A DNA stretch of 64,000 nucleotides from Amblyornis subalaris (GCA_018881555.1 JACAXG010000009.1:15287221-15351220); one strand, 5' to 3'; shown: positions 1 through 14,398, counted from the stretch's first letter. The notes: generated by a model from the sequence alone, not told the origin. Made by a program: numbers and translations.

Positions 1-2228
1 CCTCACATGGGGGAAGAAAACTTAATATACTTCCATAAATAAGAGTGCTATATACATTTGTTTGCTTGTTCTGAGACTACTTGTTTCTTTCTGTGTGAAG
101 AGATATTCAAAATAAAAATTCTCAGCCAGAATGGAAGAAGTTTGGAGCTTGAACAGAGTCTTGGTATAGATAGGTGTTATGCACATAATCAAACCAATTG
201 CACTTGGAAGTCAATAGACATCTTTACATGCCAATGTGGTTCATTCTGTNATCTTGTTTTCTGATATTATTCTATTATGCTACTGCCCCAGTTATTTTTA
301 GTTTGTGGAATTCAGTGACAGTTTAACAGTTTCAGAGGACCAAAAGGATAACCTACCCTGATACACTGGTCAGTAACCGGATAAGTGGAATAATAAGCCA
401 AATTGCCTTTTTACCATTTGCTAGTTCAAAATATCTCTGAACAAGAACCCTTGAAGCTTGTGATGTGGAGAGTCTGGCTCCCAGTTGTGAAGTCTGAGGA
501 TGTTTTCTGGATTTTTGACCCTGCAAGGTGCATTTCCTGGAAAGCACAGTCTTTTGTCCAGACGTTTTACTTGTATAATTCATGACTGTCAAATATTCCA
601 GAACAGTCAAACTACTACTGTGCAAACCAATTTAAGAATTCAGTAAATGCAATTTAGGAATTCAGTGCAGTCACTGTGGTTCCTCCTGTTGAATTTCTCT
701 TTGGGTGTACCTGTGGCTGTCTGCAGATGTCTTCAGGCATTGCTGTATTGAGAAGGAACTGTTGGCTGTATAAAAACAGGCAGCTGCCCAAGCCTTCACA
801 CAGAGGTTAGAACAAGTTGTCTTCTCATAGCAAGGGTGTTCCCGGTACTGAATCTCGTCCTCTTCCCCATGCTGTTGTAGATTAAGGTCTTCAAGTATAT
901 CCCTATGACTCGCCTTCTGATCAGAATTTAGAATTTTACTGCCATGCTCAATATTGTTTTAATGTCCAAAGTTCTGTTTTAATAATTGTATTAGTTGACA
1001 AGTAAACCAAGAATTGTGGACCTCTATAATATAGGCCATTACATTTATCTTAGCAATGTCTGCCTTCAACCCTCGTCTTGTCGAGTAAGAACAGCTGAGG
1101 ATTCTTAGTGTACAGGGAAATGCATCATTTTTTTAGGAAAGTCTAATAGTATGTTTCAGAAATCTCCAAATTAAGGAGTTAGAGACTTCTGATCTTAAAA
1201 TATCTCAAAATAATAAAATAGCTTGGTTTAGACTTCCTGTGGGCAATTTTGCCGTGATGCAATTGTTTAAATACTTAAATATTTGCTCTGTGAAAAGTAC
1301 TTTGTGACAGCTAATGGCTTATTTTAATAATAATTGCTCAACAACAAGGTAATGTTTTAGTAACTACCTACTTTTTCAGTTTCAAGGAAGAAAGCTGTCT
1401 TGAAAGCTGTTTAGCTTAATTATGTGCCTAAAGCATCACACATCAAACTAGATAGTGATTTTGACAGACAGCTGTGTAACTACCTAAAATTGTTTGTTCC
1501 TTTACACTTAGTTTGATTCTGGATTCTGACTGTTTGATCACATTGCTGACTCCCTTTAAATAGATAACTGCTCTAAACTGTTCAAATACCAAGAAAATAA
1601 GTTATTGCACCATCCGCCTCCCAAAAAACCCCCCAAACAAACCAACCTCTACCCTAATTTCATGCTGTATTGGTTAGAGTGAAATATTTCAAAGGCAATG
1701 GATATGTGTGCAAAAATCTGACTCCTGTAGCAGGAGCGTGACAGTGAGTGGCAATTTGCTGTTAGCCTGGAGCAAGCTACTAGCTTCTGATAACAAGTCT
1801 GAGTGCAACATACAAAAATACATATAAATGTTCAGTGTAATGCAGGTTTTTTTCTGAGGATGAACTGGGAACATTGTTTATAAGCCATGCTGCTATGTCT
1901 GAATAAACATGGAGATTTAGGATTCTGTTGGTATAAATTTTTGTCTATTTTAAAGCATCCCTTTCCTTGAGAAAGGGAGGAAAAGGAAAACAAATGTTGT
2001 AAGATAGTGAAAGTAAAATCAAACCAAGAAGTCAATAGGTTAGAGACCATGGTAGAACTTGGCTGTCAACCTGCTTGTCATGGTGTACAGATTTGAATAT
2101 GTGCATAACTTAAATGAGCCACATTCATAACAACTTTGAAAGGTGGTGAATGGTTGGTTTTCACTGTGTAGGACTCTTCAATAAGTTTCACTTCATATTC
2201 TTCACCAGTGTTTGGTACCCTCAGGTCT

Positions 2229-2280
2229 GAAAGTGTGAAAAACAAGTCTGCTACTTGTTACTAGCAGACTTCATACTTTC
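2229..2280. repeat. Imperfect inverted repeat (hairpin)
   Basis: Arms AAGTCTGCTA (2244-2253) and TAGCAGACTT (2262-2271) are perfectly complementary around an 8-nt loop. Outer arms GAAAGTGTG (2229-2237) and CATACTTTC (2272-2280) also pair with one G-T wobble, leaving a six-base bulge (2238-2243) on the left side. The result is a stem-loop of about 52 nt. It could be chance, a small non-autonomous element remnant, or a structured intronic RNA. No function is claimed. Confidence 0.5.
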
Positions 2281-5200
2281 ACCAGTTTTTTTCTAAGTCT
2301 TGTCTATCTCAGGTAGGTTTTTTTTGGAAAGGCTACTAAAATCGTGCTTCATGATAAAGGTTTCCAGATGGCTTCTTTCTATATTTCCCTTGACAAGCTA
2401 ATTGAAATAAATCATCCTAATGGGACTGACAAGCAGGTTTTTGGAGAACAGGCGTAGCACAGCTGCTTCCTTGTAATCTGCTTTCTTTTCTCCAAATGCT
2501 ACGTGTCCTTCAAGCTTTAGGGTCTATTGAAAGTGCTGAGAAACCAGCTGATAGTTAAACAGGGATACAGGAGTTTGCTTAGGAAAGTGGAGCACTAGAA
2601 ACAGAGAAGGAAACTCCCAAAATTACCTTCAGAAAGACCGAGTCCATAACTGTGGGAATTTGAGTAATTCATGCTGTGTTTTGCTTCATGGTGCTGTGTC
2701 GCTTTTTGTTTGTTTCATAATACTTTATCTTCTCAGTCACTTCCCTCCATTGGGGAAACAGGCATTTCCCTGTCTTACTAACCTCAGGCTAGAGGAAGCT
2801 CTTGTTTTCCTTACTCTGCTTTACCTGCACAAGAGTTACTTGTGAGTTGCAGGGTTTAGATTAAAAATATAGTTGGCTTCTGACTTAACAAGGGTTGGTT
2901 TGTGAGCTCCTACTTGGCTGTATTGGGAAAGAAACTTGTGCTGAGCTGAGGTGTGCTGCAGTTAGACTTGCAGTGGTGCTGCTGCTTTGAGGAAGTTCAT
3001 TGGAAGCCATGGGCTGAACATAGAAATTTTGATTATTTAAAGATTTTGTGTCGTCAGCAGTGATAACATGCACAAATTCAGCAGAATGCTTGAGGTTTGT
3101 CACTTGAGTGGAGAAGCTGATACTGCCCTTCCCAATTCCCTTTCTTCAGAGATACTGTATGCTTTTGGTATTGCTAGAAACAAAATGATTGCAAAAGCTG
3201 CACACCGTTACTATGTGTCGCTGTAAAACAAATACTTGAGGGAAGTAGCTTTATGTAGAAGGAACAAAATATGTGTGACTTTGCTGAGTCAGAATGACGA
3301 TCTGTAGTCTTCATGGGTGGGTAGACTCTCGGCCCTGAGGGTCAGCTGCAGCTGAACTAAATGCATTAGGCTCTCACTTCAGACACCATCTTTCGGAAGG
3401 AGAAATATTAAGCTTATCGAACTCGCCACTAGCAATTGCTGCTGAGGATTCAGAGCTGTCTTAGCAGGAGACTGACGCCTCGCTGTGTATGCCAATGGTA
3501 GTTATGCTCCAGGCATCTGAATGCCTGCTGGTTTACCAGGTTAGTTCTGATAGCCTTGTGCTTTGATAGGACAGGGCAGTGAATGGAATCTAATAGCTGA
3601 TCCTCAGCAGTGAATAGGTTCAGCTGGTTGCTGTGAAGGTTTTCAAAGCATGGCCTTTCCTTACCTGGGGGAGTTGTGCCAGAGCTTAAATTGAACACCT
3701 AGCTCACCTCATAATTTGAATGCTTGCTGATTACACTGGAAGCAGATCTGTCTGCAAAGTGAATTAGGATCCACGGATGCTAGTGAAGACTTAAGACCTT
3801 TGGTTTATGGGAAAATGGAGAAGGGATTTCCTTTACTGAGTGGCATAGAACTTTTAAATATTATCATGGAGCATGGTTTCATTTGCATTTTTCCCTAGCT
3901 GCTTTTTNAAATTCTAATTAATTAATCATGCACTGATGTCTTTGTAATCTCAGAAACCTAAAGAGTTACGCACAATGAAGTTCTTCACACCTGAAGACTT
4001 CAGAAATGAAGCTGTAATTGTGAATTGCACATAGCCAGTTTGTATAGCAATTTTAAATAGCCTACCAAAACTGAGAAATGAATTAAGTTTACTAAATCTG
4101 CTTGAGCCATTTTTTGACAGTCAGGTGAATTTGCTGTTCAGTTCAAACAGTGTCTGCCCTTGACCAAAAAGTGTTGTACCATGCTATTTGTTTAGTGTTA
4201 AGTCACTTTACATGAAATAACAACAAAGGGAAGATGAACCTTTCCTTGAGTGGAGATTTAATGTTATCTTTACGGTGGCAGCCACATAGTTCCATGATAA
4301 AGATGCTTCTAGCATTAGCCGAATGTGTGTCCCTTAAGTTGGCATATCCACATTGCTTGTATGACTTCTACAAATAAATTAGCATTTCTGACATCTTGTG
4401 GAAAAACTTGTTCAGTCAGTAGAAATGCTGCTACTTAAATTTTTTTGCTGAAAGGAGAGATCTTTTTTGAATGACTGCTTTCTGCACTACATGGCCACAA
4501 AGTAGCCCACTCACAGATTGTAGAGACATGAAATGCATGGCTACCATCATAGCTAGTGGGAGGGTGGAGGTTTGGGAACGTGGCATGGTGCTTTCTTGCT
4601 CTGTGGATCCTGGGGGGCCAGATTTCTTGGCTAAGAAAAAAATTGTCTGTTTTTAAAGATCGTAGAAGTGCGTGGAGAAAGCCAGAGCAGTAAAAAAAAA
4701 GAAAAAAGCATTAGTAAAAGAAGTGCCAAAACTGTTTGGAGTGTTGTGTATCCCATGAGAGATGGACTTAGAGCAGGACCCAAAATGAAGTCCCTTCTCT
4801 CAGTGGCTGAGGTGCTGTAAAGAAGAGTAGAAAAAGACACAAGAAGTTACCATTCTGGGCCCAGGGTTGCCTGTGTGACTGTTGTGACAGCAGACTTCCG
4901 GTAGTCTATTACTTCATTAATGCAGTTGACAATTAAAGTCGATGGCTTTTCCCAGTGCAAAAGGAGAAGGGTGGCAGGTGTAAGTTGCAGTGTTGTTAGT
5001 GTCAAATAATGAGAGCTGCTTCAGGACCTCTGTGAGTGGGAGTGTTACACCTTGTCACTGTAGCACAGACATACCTTTGGTCACCTGAGGATGTGACAGA
5101 TTCGCTGCATTGTTGGAGTTACAAAGTGCTATGACAGGAGTCTCAGCTTTGTGTGTTCTGTCTACTAACACTGCTTATACATTCCCTGTCTATGTAAAAG

Positions 5201-6666
5201 AAACAAACTGCCGAGAGAAGTATTTATTACCTTACATTGAGTGGTGGACCAGGGATTGTCATGTGTGTACTGATCACAGAGCAGTTAATTTACCATCATT
5301 CTACGGACAGGTGCCAGTAGCTATTTTAGCAGTAAAGCTTCAATGTATGTAAAACAACCCCAGACCAGCAACCAACCCTGCATAAATGAGGGTTTGGAGT
5401 AGCTAAAAGTGTGTGACAGTGCAGGGAGCATGACAATTTAGCCTTTAAGTAGGTGTCATACTTCAGAAAGATGGAAAAGTATAATGAGTATCACGAGGAG
5501 AGACCAGTTTTGAAACTGGAGATGTGCCTGAAGGATAAAGCAGTATGTAGCCTCAATAAATGGTATAATATTTCAGATAATACCATAAGGTGCAACCTTC
5601 TGAAGATGCTTCTTACACTGTACCAGAAAGAGGAGGCCCAGTAGCATGAGCTAAGCTCTCAAAATTTATCAAAAAGAGATAAAGGGATGACCAGTATAAT
5701 CATAATGAAGAATTNTGCAAGAGATTCCACACTTCTTTTTCTGCACAACCATACAGTGGATTCTCAAATTCAAATATTGAGGTAAAAAAAACCCTACCAA
5801 ACAAAAAGAACCCCCTGAACCTCTTGCCACCACCAGCAGGAGCAGCAAACTTGTGGAGTAGTTCTGAAAGTGCTGCTGAAGTGTGGACTAGTTATGATAC
5901 TTGAAATAAAAATCCTCTGGCTCCTTAGGAAGAGAAGATGGCAAACAACTGTAGTTTTTGAAAGAGGTTTTCTCAGAATGACTCTTTAGCCAGTTTATTT
6001 GATGTATTTCTGGCAGGCAGGAATGAATGACATTTTGGGGAAGCTAGCATAGCTTTCAAAATACAGATTTTTGAAGAAGTGAGGCTTTTTAAGGGTTTGA
6101 GGGTAAGGGTATATCGTGTTCTTGTATTTCCAGAAGGCTTGTGAAATATCTGAAGATGAAAGTTCTTAAACTGGCTTGTTACAGGACAAGAGGGAAGCTG
6201 CTTAAACTTTGGCCACAAGTGGACAAAACAGATATCCAATTTGGCATTATAGGGTGTGCTCATTCAGATGGGTGACCAGAGCTGAGGTTTTTGTTTTATT
6301 TTTGTTATATTCCCCAAACCATTGTTTGGTGGGGATGGTGATTTTGAGGATCATAAATGGATCCTTTACCACATAAATATCACTATTTGTATGTTACCTG
6401 TTTACAGTTCCATGACCATATAGAATATTTTGTGGTACTGTTTGTACATAGAAGTAAACTAGCCCAAAGTAGCAAGAAAAGCCTTAAAACTTAACCTAAG
6501 TTAATTTTACTGCCCTAATAGAAAGGCATTGGTCATATGCAGAGTGACTTTATAAAAGTAATTAGGCATAATCTCATAGGCATAAATATTTTCTAGTGGT
6601 TTTAAGACTAATTTTAAGTTTCTCTTACTTAAGTTTTCTGAATACAAGAAAAATCAGGTAGGAATG

Positions 6667-6708
6667 GGCTTTAGCCCTTTGCCTGAAGGCTCTAAAAGAG
6701 CTTTTGGC
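6667..6708. repeat. Two adjacent small hairpins
   Basis: GGGCT-TT-AGCCC (6667-6678) is followed at once by a 28-nt stem-loop (6681-6708) whose arms GCC..GGCTCT and AGAGC..GGC pair with one mismatch and one bulge around an AAA loop. This is seen directly. The arms are short, so chance is a real possibility. Confidence 0.3.
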
Positions 6709-8939
6709 ACCTCTTTGATATTGTGAAGCATGGTCACAGTCAAAAGTATGCTGCTCTGCTTAATGGATATTATAATCCATACAAGAATAAAAAGCATAAA
6801 AGAATACTTTCTGGAAGAAAAAGTGGAGAGCGTTCAAATCAGCATGAAATGGTAAATAGCTAGTTCTGGATGAAGTCCTATATGCAATTTACCTCAAAAG
6901 GTATTGGGCGCGAAGTTTAGGAGAAGCAGCAAAAATTATAAGTTTTGTGGAAAAAAGGTGAAAAGATTTCTCAAGACAAGTAATACACCTGTAGGAATAA
7001 CTGTGATAAAGTCAACTGCTGTTTTGCTTGGTGTCATAATTATTGTCAGAACTGACCAGCTGGATGCATTGCTCACAGTCATGCACTGAGCTTTAAATGC
7101 AACAAGTAACTGAAATCCAGGAATCCAATTCCATCTCTGTTGGATGAAATTTGGTACCATCTCGCTTTACTTTTACTTGAAACTTAGTTGCATATAGTGA
7201 TGTCATATGCCTCATTTAACACACACCTGTCAGGGTTTGTGACTGGAGCACATTTTGCACTTTGGGAATGCCAGTAAACTCTGTTGTACTCTTATTATGC
7301 ATAATTTTAGTAAGTAGGTTGCCATGCTACCATCCTATTTTTTTTGAAAAAGTTCAGCTTTGTCTTGTCATTTTTGCCAATACGGTTTTGATAAATGTTG
7401 ATGAGAAAAGTGTGGTGAGTTTTTCCTGAACTTATTAATGTGAATATTTGTCAATGGATGACTTTACTGCACTCTCAAAAAAAAAAACCAAGACAAAAGA
7501 AAAAAAAGGCACTTTTAAGTTTATATATTAAGCTATTAATATGATGGATCCGTTAATAAAGCTCAATTTACAGCATAATTATTCCAAAATGTGCAAGATT
7601 AAGGGACTTAAAATCCTCAGTCATCTTATTTAGGACTCAATGGATCTGAAGTAAAGGAAAATATTGATGGCCATCAGGCAAACGTTTTCTTTTCTTGCAT
7701 TTTAAACACCAACAGGTTTGCTGCCTTAGTCCAACTTTTGGCATGCGAAAGCTGACACACACACTAAATGCATTTTAGGTACTTGAGCATACTCAAAATG
7801 ATTCTGGATGGGACAAAAGTTAAAATGTTTTTCACTGGGATTATAGTCTAAAATTGGAATAACCTCATATTGCAGAGTCCTCTGGAATGCAGCCTTTTTG
7901 GTTTTAGTTTATGGTGTCATCACAGCAAATGTAGATGAGCCCAGTAAAAGGAAGTACGGGGAAGAAAGCCTCAGGGTCTGTAGGTGAAGAAGACAGAAGC
8001 TGCCTGAGTGTTGATCAGTGCTCTGGACTGCAGGAGACTCTTTGAGACATGGCTCTGTTAAGGGATGTCTGGAATGCGTTACTCCAGTTCCCAGAAAAGT
8101 GTTTTAAGTAGTTAAAAACTTGACTCTTAAGCACGGTTTTGTGTCTTGTAGTGTTTGGATTCTTGTCGACAAGTCAGCAATGCAATATGAAACAGGAGAA
8201 TATGAAAGCCTAGTGTTTTAAATACATGGGACACTTGATGCTTTCTTTAATGATGATCACAGTGGTTTTTTCCTCTAGGGTTTTCCAGTATGTCTCAAAG
8301 TCTGATGTTCCGTGAAAGTGTTCACAGGTTTTTCTGAAGCCCTGCTTGTTGTATCAGTCTGTCTGTTGTTAGTTCAGTAATATCAATTTAGTTATCTCTG
8401 AAGGCTAATGATTAGTTTTAACTTTTGATAAAATAATTTCCTACTCAGACTGTTCTATACAGCACTTTCTGATCTTGTTTCTTAATCCGGCTGTCACTTC
8501 AGCTGGAGTTGAGTTGTGTCGTGTGTGGAGAGGCCATGGCTTGGACAAGGCAAGGCAATACAGGCCTGTGCAGCTGGTTGATGGCATAACACAGTGTCTG
8601 CTTGCTTGATGGGCTCTTGGCAGAGGCTGTAGACCAAGCTGCTTTGTAAGAGAAGCTCATGTTCTTCACGCCACAATAACTCACCTTCAAGACTTTTACA
8701 ATTTTTCCTTGCTGCTACTAAAATAGGAGGGAAATTATGCAGAAACCTGTGTGTGAACACTACGAATTTGTACTACTACCAAACTGACTTCAGTCTACTG
8801 AAGTCCTAATTTGTTAGCCATCATTTCAATAAGAAATAAATTTGGGGTCTTAAAGCAAAGAAACCACCAATAGATGAAACTGCTACTACAAGTGTCAATC
8901 ACAGTAGGCAGCAGCAATCTGTTAGATTAAGTGCCATAA

Positions 8940-9015
8940 ATCACAGAATAGTTTGGGTTGGAAAGGACCTTTAAATGTCATCTTGTCCAACCTCCCTGCA
9001 ATGAGCAGGGACAAT
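8940..9015 (-). mobile_element. CR1 LINE 3'-end fragment
   Basis: The stretch starts with TCACAGAATAGTTTGGGTTG, then a GGAAAGGACCT-type segment, TCCAACCTCCCTGC and a GAGCAGGGACA motif. This is the reverse complement of the 3' end of avian CR1 retroposons, so the element lies on the minus strand. Only about 75 bp is recognisable, as is typical of heavily 5'-truncated old copies. Confidence 0.85.
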
Positions 9016-12000
9016 ACCAGTGTTTAGATCCAATGCAGAATCTAGGCCAGTTTTTATTTCAGATAGGTAAGTACATCTGCTTCCCAGGAGATTAAGCTTC
9101 AGAATGAAATCAGATTTCTCTTTGAAAACTAAGCAAAAGTCAAGACCTTTGACGAATTTACCGTTTATAGCATATAAGCTGTAATAACTGAAACTTGTCA
9201 TTACAACACTGTTGGGCACATTAAAGGCTGAATATGATATGCTAAAAACTTTGTGCCCTTTCTCTCTTAGCTCTTCAGTCTACTTGTATTTGTCTCTTCA
9301 TAAGCCAGACTGTCTGAGATGCTTGCACTAAAACAAGAGCATGGCACTGAAATGATTTAACTCCTGTTTGTTCAGTTAGGCACATTTTAACTTATGGAAT
9401 AGTGACTTGTTCTGTATTAACGTTTTGCTTCATTAGCGTTCATTCCAATTTCTTGTGAAACAGCTGGTGACTTTTTGTAGCCTGTCAAGTAGGTGCAAGA
9501 ATCTGTCTCTTACAGTAAGAAGATTGACCCTGCAGAGCAGAAGACCGCAGTTGTTTTCACTGTGATTCCCAGGTTACTTTCTCACAGTTACTTTCCATTG
9601 TAACAATATTCCATTATAATAATATTACAGACAACTTTTTTTTACCCCCATGCCTGCAATGTTATGTGATGGCTTGAAGCTGTGGAGCATACCCAAACTA
9701 AAGTATGCAAGAACATATTATATTTTTTCAGTATCTTAAAAGCTGTAAGCAGGTTAAAAGGCATGACAACTGAAACACATGGGAACAGTTTTTATCACAA
9801 CAAGCTTTTGGTATGCAGATCTGTCTGGTATTCATTGAACTAATTAGATTAAACAAAGGCTTTCCTGAGATAATCACTTTGCAAGCCCTTTCCTATATAA
9901 CACTGCCCAGCTTTAGTGTATTGTTGAAGGTCAAATGCTAGTACCAGCTAATGCTTAATATCTGAATGCATACTGTTCAAGCAGATGTATGAATTAAATT
10001 GAATGACACAAGATTTATAATTGCTGGAGCTTTGACTTTTGAGGTATGAGTTTGTTGAAGTGGTTTTTAATATTAAGAAAATTGCATTTTCTGTAGGTTG
10101 GTGAAGCAAGTATTAAATGTAAATGTAATCATAGGAAAGGCTTGGATAGGGGTCTAAGGTATGCCAGGTCCTGTGCATCTGGGCAATAGTAATTTTGCCA
10201 CTTCTAAACTCTGCTCTTCAACCTTGTCAGTTCATGGCCTCTGCAAACTATCTTTTCAAGGCAGCCTTAGTTTTAATGACTGTAGAACACAGATTATAGC
10301 TTTCTTTTGAGTAGAGGGAATCACTAAATACTAAATCACTAATTACTAAATACTTTCACCTGTGAAGGATTTTTTTCTGGAGGCTTTTCTGAAGCATAAT
10401 TAATGTTCAAGGCTGCCTCAATAGGAGCAGCTTTTTGGGGCAGGAGTTTAATGTGGGTCTGTGTGTAAAGTGTTGTTACAGGGAACACTTCAAGAAATGT
10501 TGCAGCTTCTAGCTTGGTCAACAAAGCGTGTTCTGGTAGCAGTAAATAGACAAGTAATATATACTCTCTTCGTGCTTTGGTAAATATTTCTACACGTAGA
10601 CTTCTGTTCAGAGCTTTTCATTTTTCCAGTCCAACTACAGAGGCTTATGAGGTTGTTGAGCTTCTAACGCTGGCAAAATTATCTAACCTTTGTTTCATGG
10701 ATTATGGCTTTGAATTAGTGTCTTTGTCTGGTAACAAAGCACACTCCCTTAGCCATAAATATTAATTTGATTTGGGTAAGGAAGTTAAGCTGCAGTACTC
10801 CTCATAAACAGCCTCAATGACATGATGTGTCAGTGACGTTATTATAGCCACATAGCAGCAGGGTCTTCTCGGAGAGATTTACATAAGTATCTGAATCCTA
10901 CTTATGAGAATATGTGCTGGTACTGAAAGGTGCCTCTGCAGTTCGAGTTTTTTAGTCACTTGAGTGTGACAGAGAATAGCTTTTAAAGTTATTCCTAGTC
11001 TCAGTGATACATGAACAAAGGATTATCCAAAAGTTGATGTGTGTCTGTCTAATTAAAGACAGACTCCTCTTAATCATTTTGTGTGCAGTTTGTTTAAGCT
11101 GGACACTAACACATAACTTCAACTGTATTAAACTGTAAATAGGCTGGAACTTCAGCAGTTGTGTATAAATGAGTTTTAGCTTGATAACTGTTTCTTGAAT
11201 TTAAAAATTGAGATATTAACAAACTGGAAGTTTTAGATGAGCTGCTTTAGTGCTCATGCTATTCAGTTATTTCAAATGGCTGATGCAACAATTGGGAACT
11301 GGAACACTGGTCAAAATAAATGAAATATTTCATTAGTTAAGAAGATAAATACTATTAGATGATCTATGTAGCTTAAAAATATGCTTTCTTTTATGCTACT
11401 GAATTTCACTGTTAATAGTTTCATTATATATCACCACTAATGTTACAAAAGTGGACAGTTCGAACTTGCTGTAACAGGAAGTGATTGGATGTTGTGAGAT
11501 TTTACACGTAAACTGCATTAAGAATATTTCTTAAATAAAGTTTAAAACAGTTTCCTTGGTGATTCCTACAGAAAAATCTAAGTCTGTTCTGTACCTGTAT
11601 GATGAGAAGCTATTGGGGTCTCTGTTGAAACGTCTGGTAAAAATGGACTACCGAAGCAGATTCTTTCTGGTCGGATTTTGTGCAACAATGGATACTGTCT
11701 AATCAACTATTTATGATTTGGAGCAAAACTGCACTTGCTCAGTATTCAGAATTTGAAGTCTTCATGCTGTCCCTTTCAGTTTTCCACTGTTCTTTCCTAA
11801 CATGTATGTGCCAGTTTGTGTCGCTACTAGAGCTGATCTGTAGAACTGCACTGGTTTTGTAGTGTTAATGCATGCTTATTGAACTTGTCTGTGAACCCTA
11901 AGGGTCCACTGGTATGTCAGTATGCCATTGAGGTACTTCGGAGCATCTGAGAACCCCTTTCAGTATAAACTTCGTAATGACTAATCACTGGATTATTATT

Positions 12001-14330
12001 TATTAGTAAAAATTGATATAGATGCATAGAGCGGCTAGAACTGGAGTGCAAAGCACACTGAGTTATGATTAAGCAGTGTTACTGCTCTTAAGTTTCTTGC
12101 ATATGAAAGCAAGTCTTGCCCACTCTATGCATATATATGGAGAGAGAGAAAGTCTCAAAATGTTTTGGTGACAAGTGAACAGTGGCTAGAGCTGTAGCTT
12201 TTCCTATCCTTATCTCTTGGATTTGGGTATATTTGGGCATCAAGTACAGGGCTCCTGCTAGAGGCTTGAACAGAGTTTTCTTAATTAAAATTGAATCAAG
12301 TTTGATGTAATTGGTTGTGGGGCCTTCTGCTTGGTCTATTTTTGCCTAATTAGCAGCTGCAGCATCTTCTCCATAGCTATACAAACTCATTTGCCTGATC
12401 TGCTTCTTGTTATACTGTCATAGCTTATGATCAGATGCCAACTGATAAATCCTCCCAGGCTACCAGCTGAACAACAATATGCAGCTTTTGGGCATTAGAT
12501 AACACTGTGGCATGTCTTTAAAGAAAACTCTTTCATACATGGTTTGTATGAATTTCTTCCTTTGCAGGATATTCTAACAGAACACATTAGAGTCTTAATC
12601 AAAACTACATCCTGGCGTGCAGGTTAACACCACCATCATGGACTCTTACTGTTACAACATTTTTTTTGCAAGCAACAGAGAAAACAATGAAGATTTAAAA
12701 TTAATTTTTAAATTAAGTACTTTGTTGATGTTATAGAATGTTGAATTTTTATGCATATGAATATTGATTGCTTTATGATTTTTGTCACTCTCTAGAAAAC
12801 AGCCATAGAGAGTGCTTTTCTCAGAATCTCCTGTGATATGAAGAGAAGAGCCATTGTAGTTGTAGAAGTTGTAGTCCTGCTGGAGATGGGATTGTCGCTT
12901 GTGGTTGGGTGGCATCTGTTCAGGGGCTTACGGTGTCAGTGGTTGTTCTCAATGCAAATGAAGTATTGTGGCATGGTGCTTTAAATGGTAGGTTAAGTAT
13001 AGCCGAAACTGATTGTTTCCAGAGCAGAGATCTGAGAAAGACCAAGACCTTAAATTGCTGGTAATATTAGGTGCTTATACCTTCAACATAAGCACAGTAG
13101 TTCAGCCAAACAGTCCTCTCACCTGGCAGGGCAATACCTAAAAATCTTTTCTTTGCTGATGCTTTGCCTTTGTAAAGCAATGCACTCAGTGGTAACTAGT
13201 TGCCTTTGCTAGGCATATGACACCTGAGGGTCTTATTGACCTGGAAGTGTCCAAGTTATTGTTCATCTGAGCCTGGCAGTCATAATGTTTTTTGGGGGCA
13301 TATGTTGTTACATGTGCTCATCATGCCCCATTATGTCAATAAAGCTGACTTTACATGATCAGATGTCTGGTTTTGGCGCACCCAGCAAATCTTCATATAG
13401 GCATGAAGAGTTTGAGTGTGCACTGCACTGTTGTGTAGATACATGTGTACGTGCAAGATGTGTCAGCAGAGCAGGAGTTATGTATAAAATGCCTGTGCAA
13501 GTTAAGAGTCCTGTGGCTAGATGGTAATTTCTCAGCTACAATGCATTGATAGTCAGATGGAAGAGCTGCTCTCAGTCTCCTTATCCCTTCTGTAGGAAGG
13601 TGGTATTGTGCAATTTTTCCTTTTTCTGTTCAAAGAATTAAATGCAGATACTGTGGGAGGCTTGAGTTGTGATGAAACGGGCTGGAGTGAGGCTACAACT
13701 GTTTGGACATGAAAAATTTATTAAGACCTAGGTCTACCTGAAGATTTAATCCTACTTAAGAGTACAAAAGTGCTTCATGTGTGGGCTAGCTTAGTGTTGA
13801 AATTGGTTTTCTTGAGGTTTGCACAAATGAATTAATGGGAACATACAAAAGTTTGCTCTTTCCAAACTCTGAGGTGAATGTGTCATTGGGAAGTGGGGAT
13901 GTTCTACTTGAACATGTTCTTTCCCCGTGTGACATCTGTTGTGGATGCTACAAGCTCCATTTCCCTGGAAACAGATTTAATTTTAGGTATTTTTAAAGGT
14001 TGCCGCTTGATGATGAACCATATGGACATGTGAAGGAAAATGCCAGTGTTAAAGGCAACAGTTGTTAAAAAGTTAATGATGTAAGAAAATACAATAATGC
14101 AAGGTTGTTTTGAGATGGGAAACATCCATTTTATTGCTTGTGACTCTTGCCAGCAGAATGCAAACTAAAAATATTATAGGAAATTCAAAAGAAATTTGTT
14201 TTGTAACCTCAGTACAAAGAGTAAGGGTTGTCTTACAATGTATTTCAGTATAGCTGTTATGTAACTGAATGTGTATTTATTCTCTCCCTAGATTGTACAT
14301 GCCTTTTGGCTTTGGGGAACAAAACGCGCC

Positions 14331-14381
14331 ATGGGACAACCTCAGAGATATCTCTCCAGACGGGGTCTCTTGCTTGGGTGA
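14331..14381 (+). other. Upstream ORF 2 (16 codons, strong context)
   Basis: The ATG sits in GCCATGG (G at -3, G at +4), the best upstream initiation context in this UTR. It runs 16 codons to TGA at 14379-14381 and overlaps uORF 1 in another frame. The next ATG (14381) overlaps this stop codon as TGATG, an arrangement compatible with termination-reinitiation. Confidence 0.45.
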
Positions 14382-14398
14382 TGTGTCCGCTCTCTTGA
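14381..14398 (+). other. Upstream ORF 3 (5 codons)
   Basis: This short ATG-to-TGA frame begins on the last base of the uORF 2 stop codon. It is too short to judge coding value and is listed because it forms part of a uORF cascade. Confidence 0.3.

Larger units (their letters stand above)
1..14291 (+). other. ATP2B1: ATP2B1 intron 1 (3' part), non-coding
   Basis: No open reading frame here looks like a conserved protein and no CpG-rich promoter is visible. The first coding exon begins directly after a pyrimidine tract and AG at 14290-14291, so this stretch is best read as the downstream part of the intron that follows a non-coding first exon outside the window. In mammals ATP2B1 also has a non-coding exon 1 and a long intron 1 (family knowledge). 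Contents seen: a CR1 scrap at 8940-9015, hairpins at 2229-2280 and 6667-6708, and A-rich tracts near 1621, 5786 and 7478. An alternative first exon inside it cannot be excluded. Confidence 0.7.

Noticed and set aside
1..14291. Search for a promoter or CpG island of ATP2B1
   Set aside because: No CpG-dense stretch or first exon is visible. The 3' splice site at 14291 indicates that the promoter lies upstream of the window.
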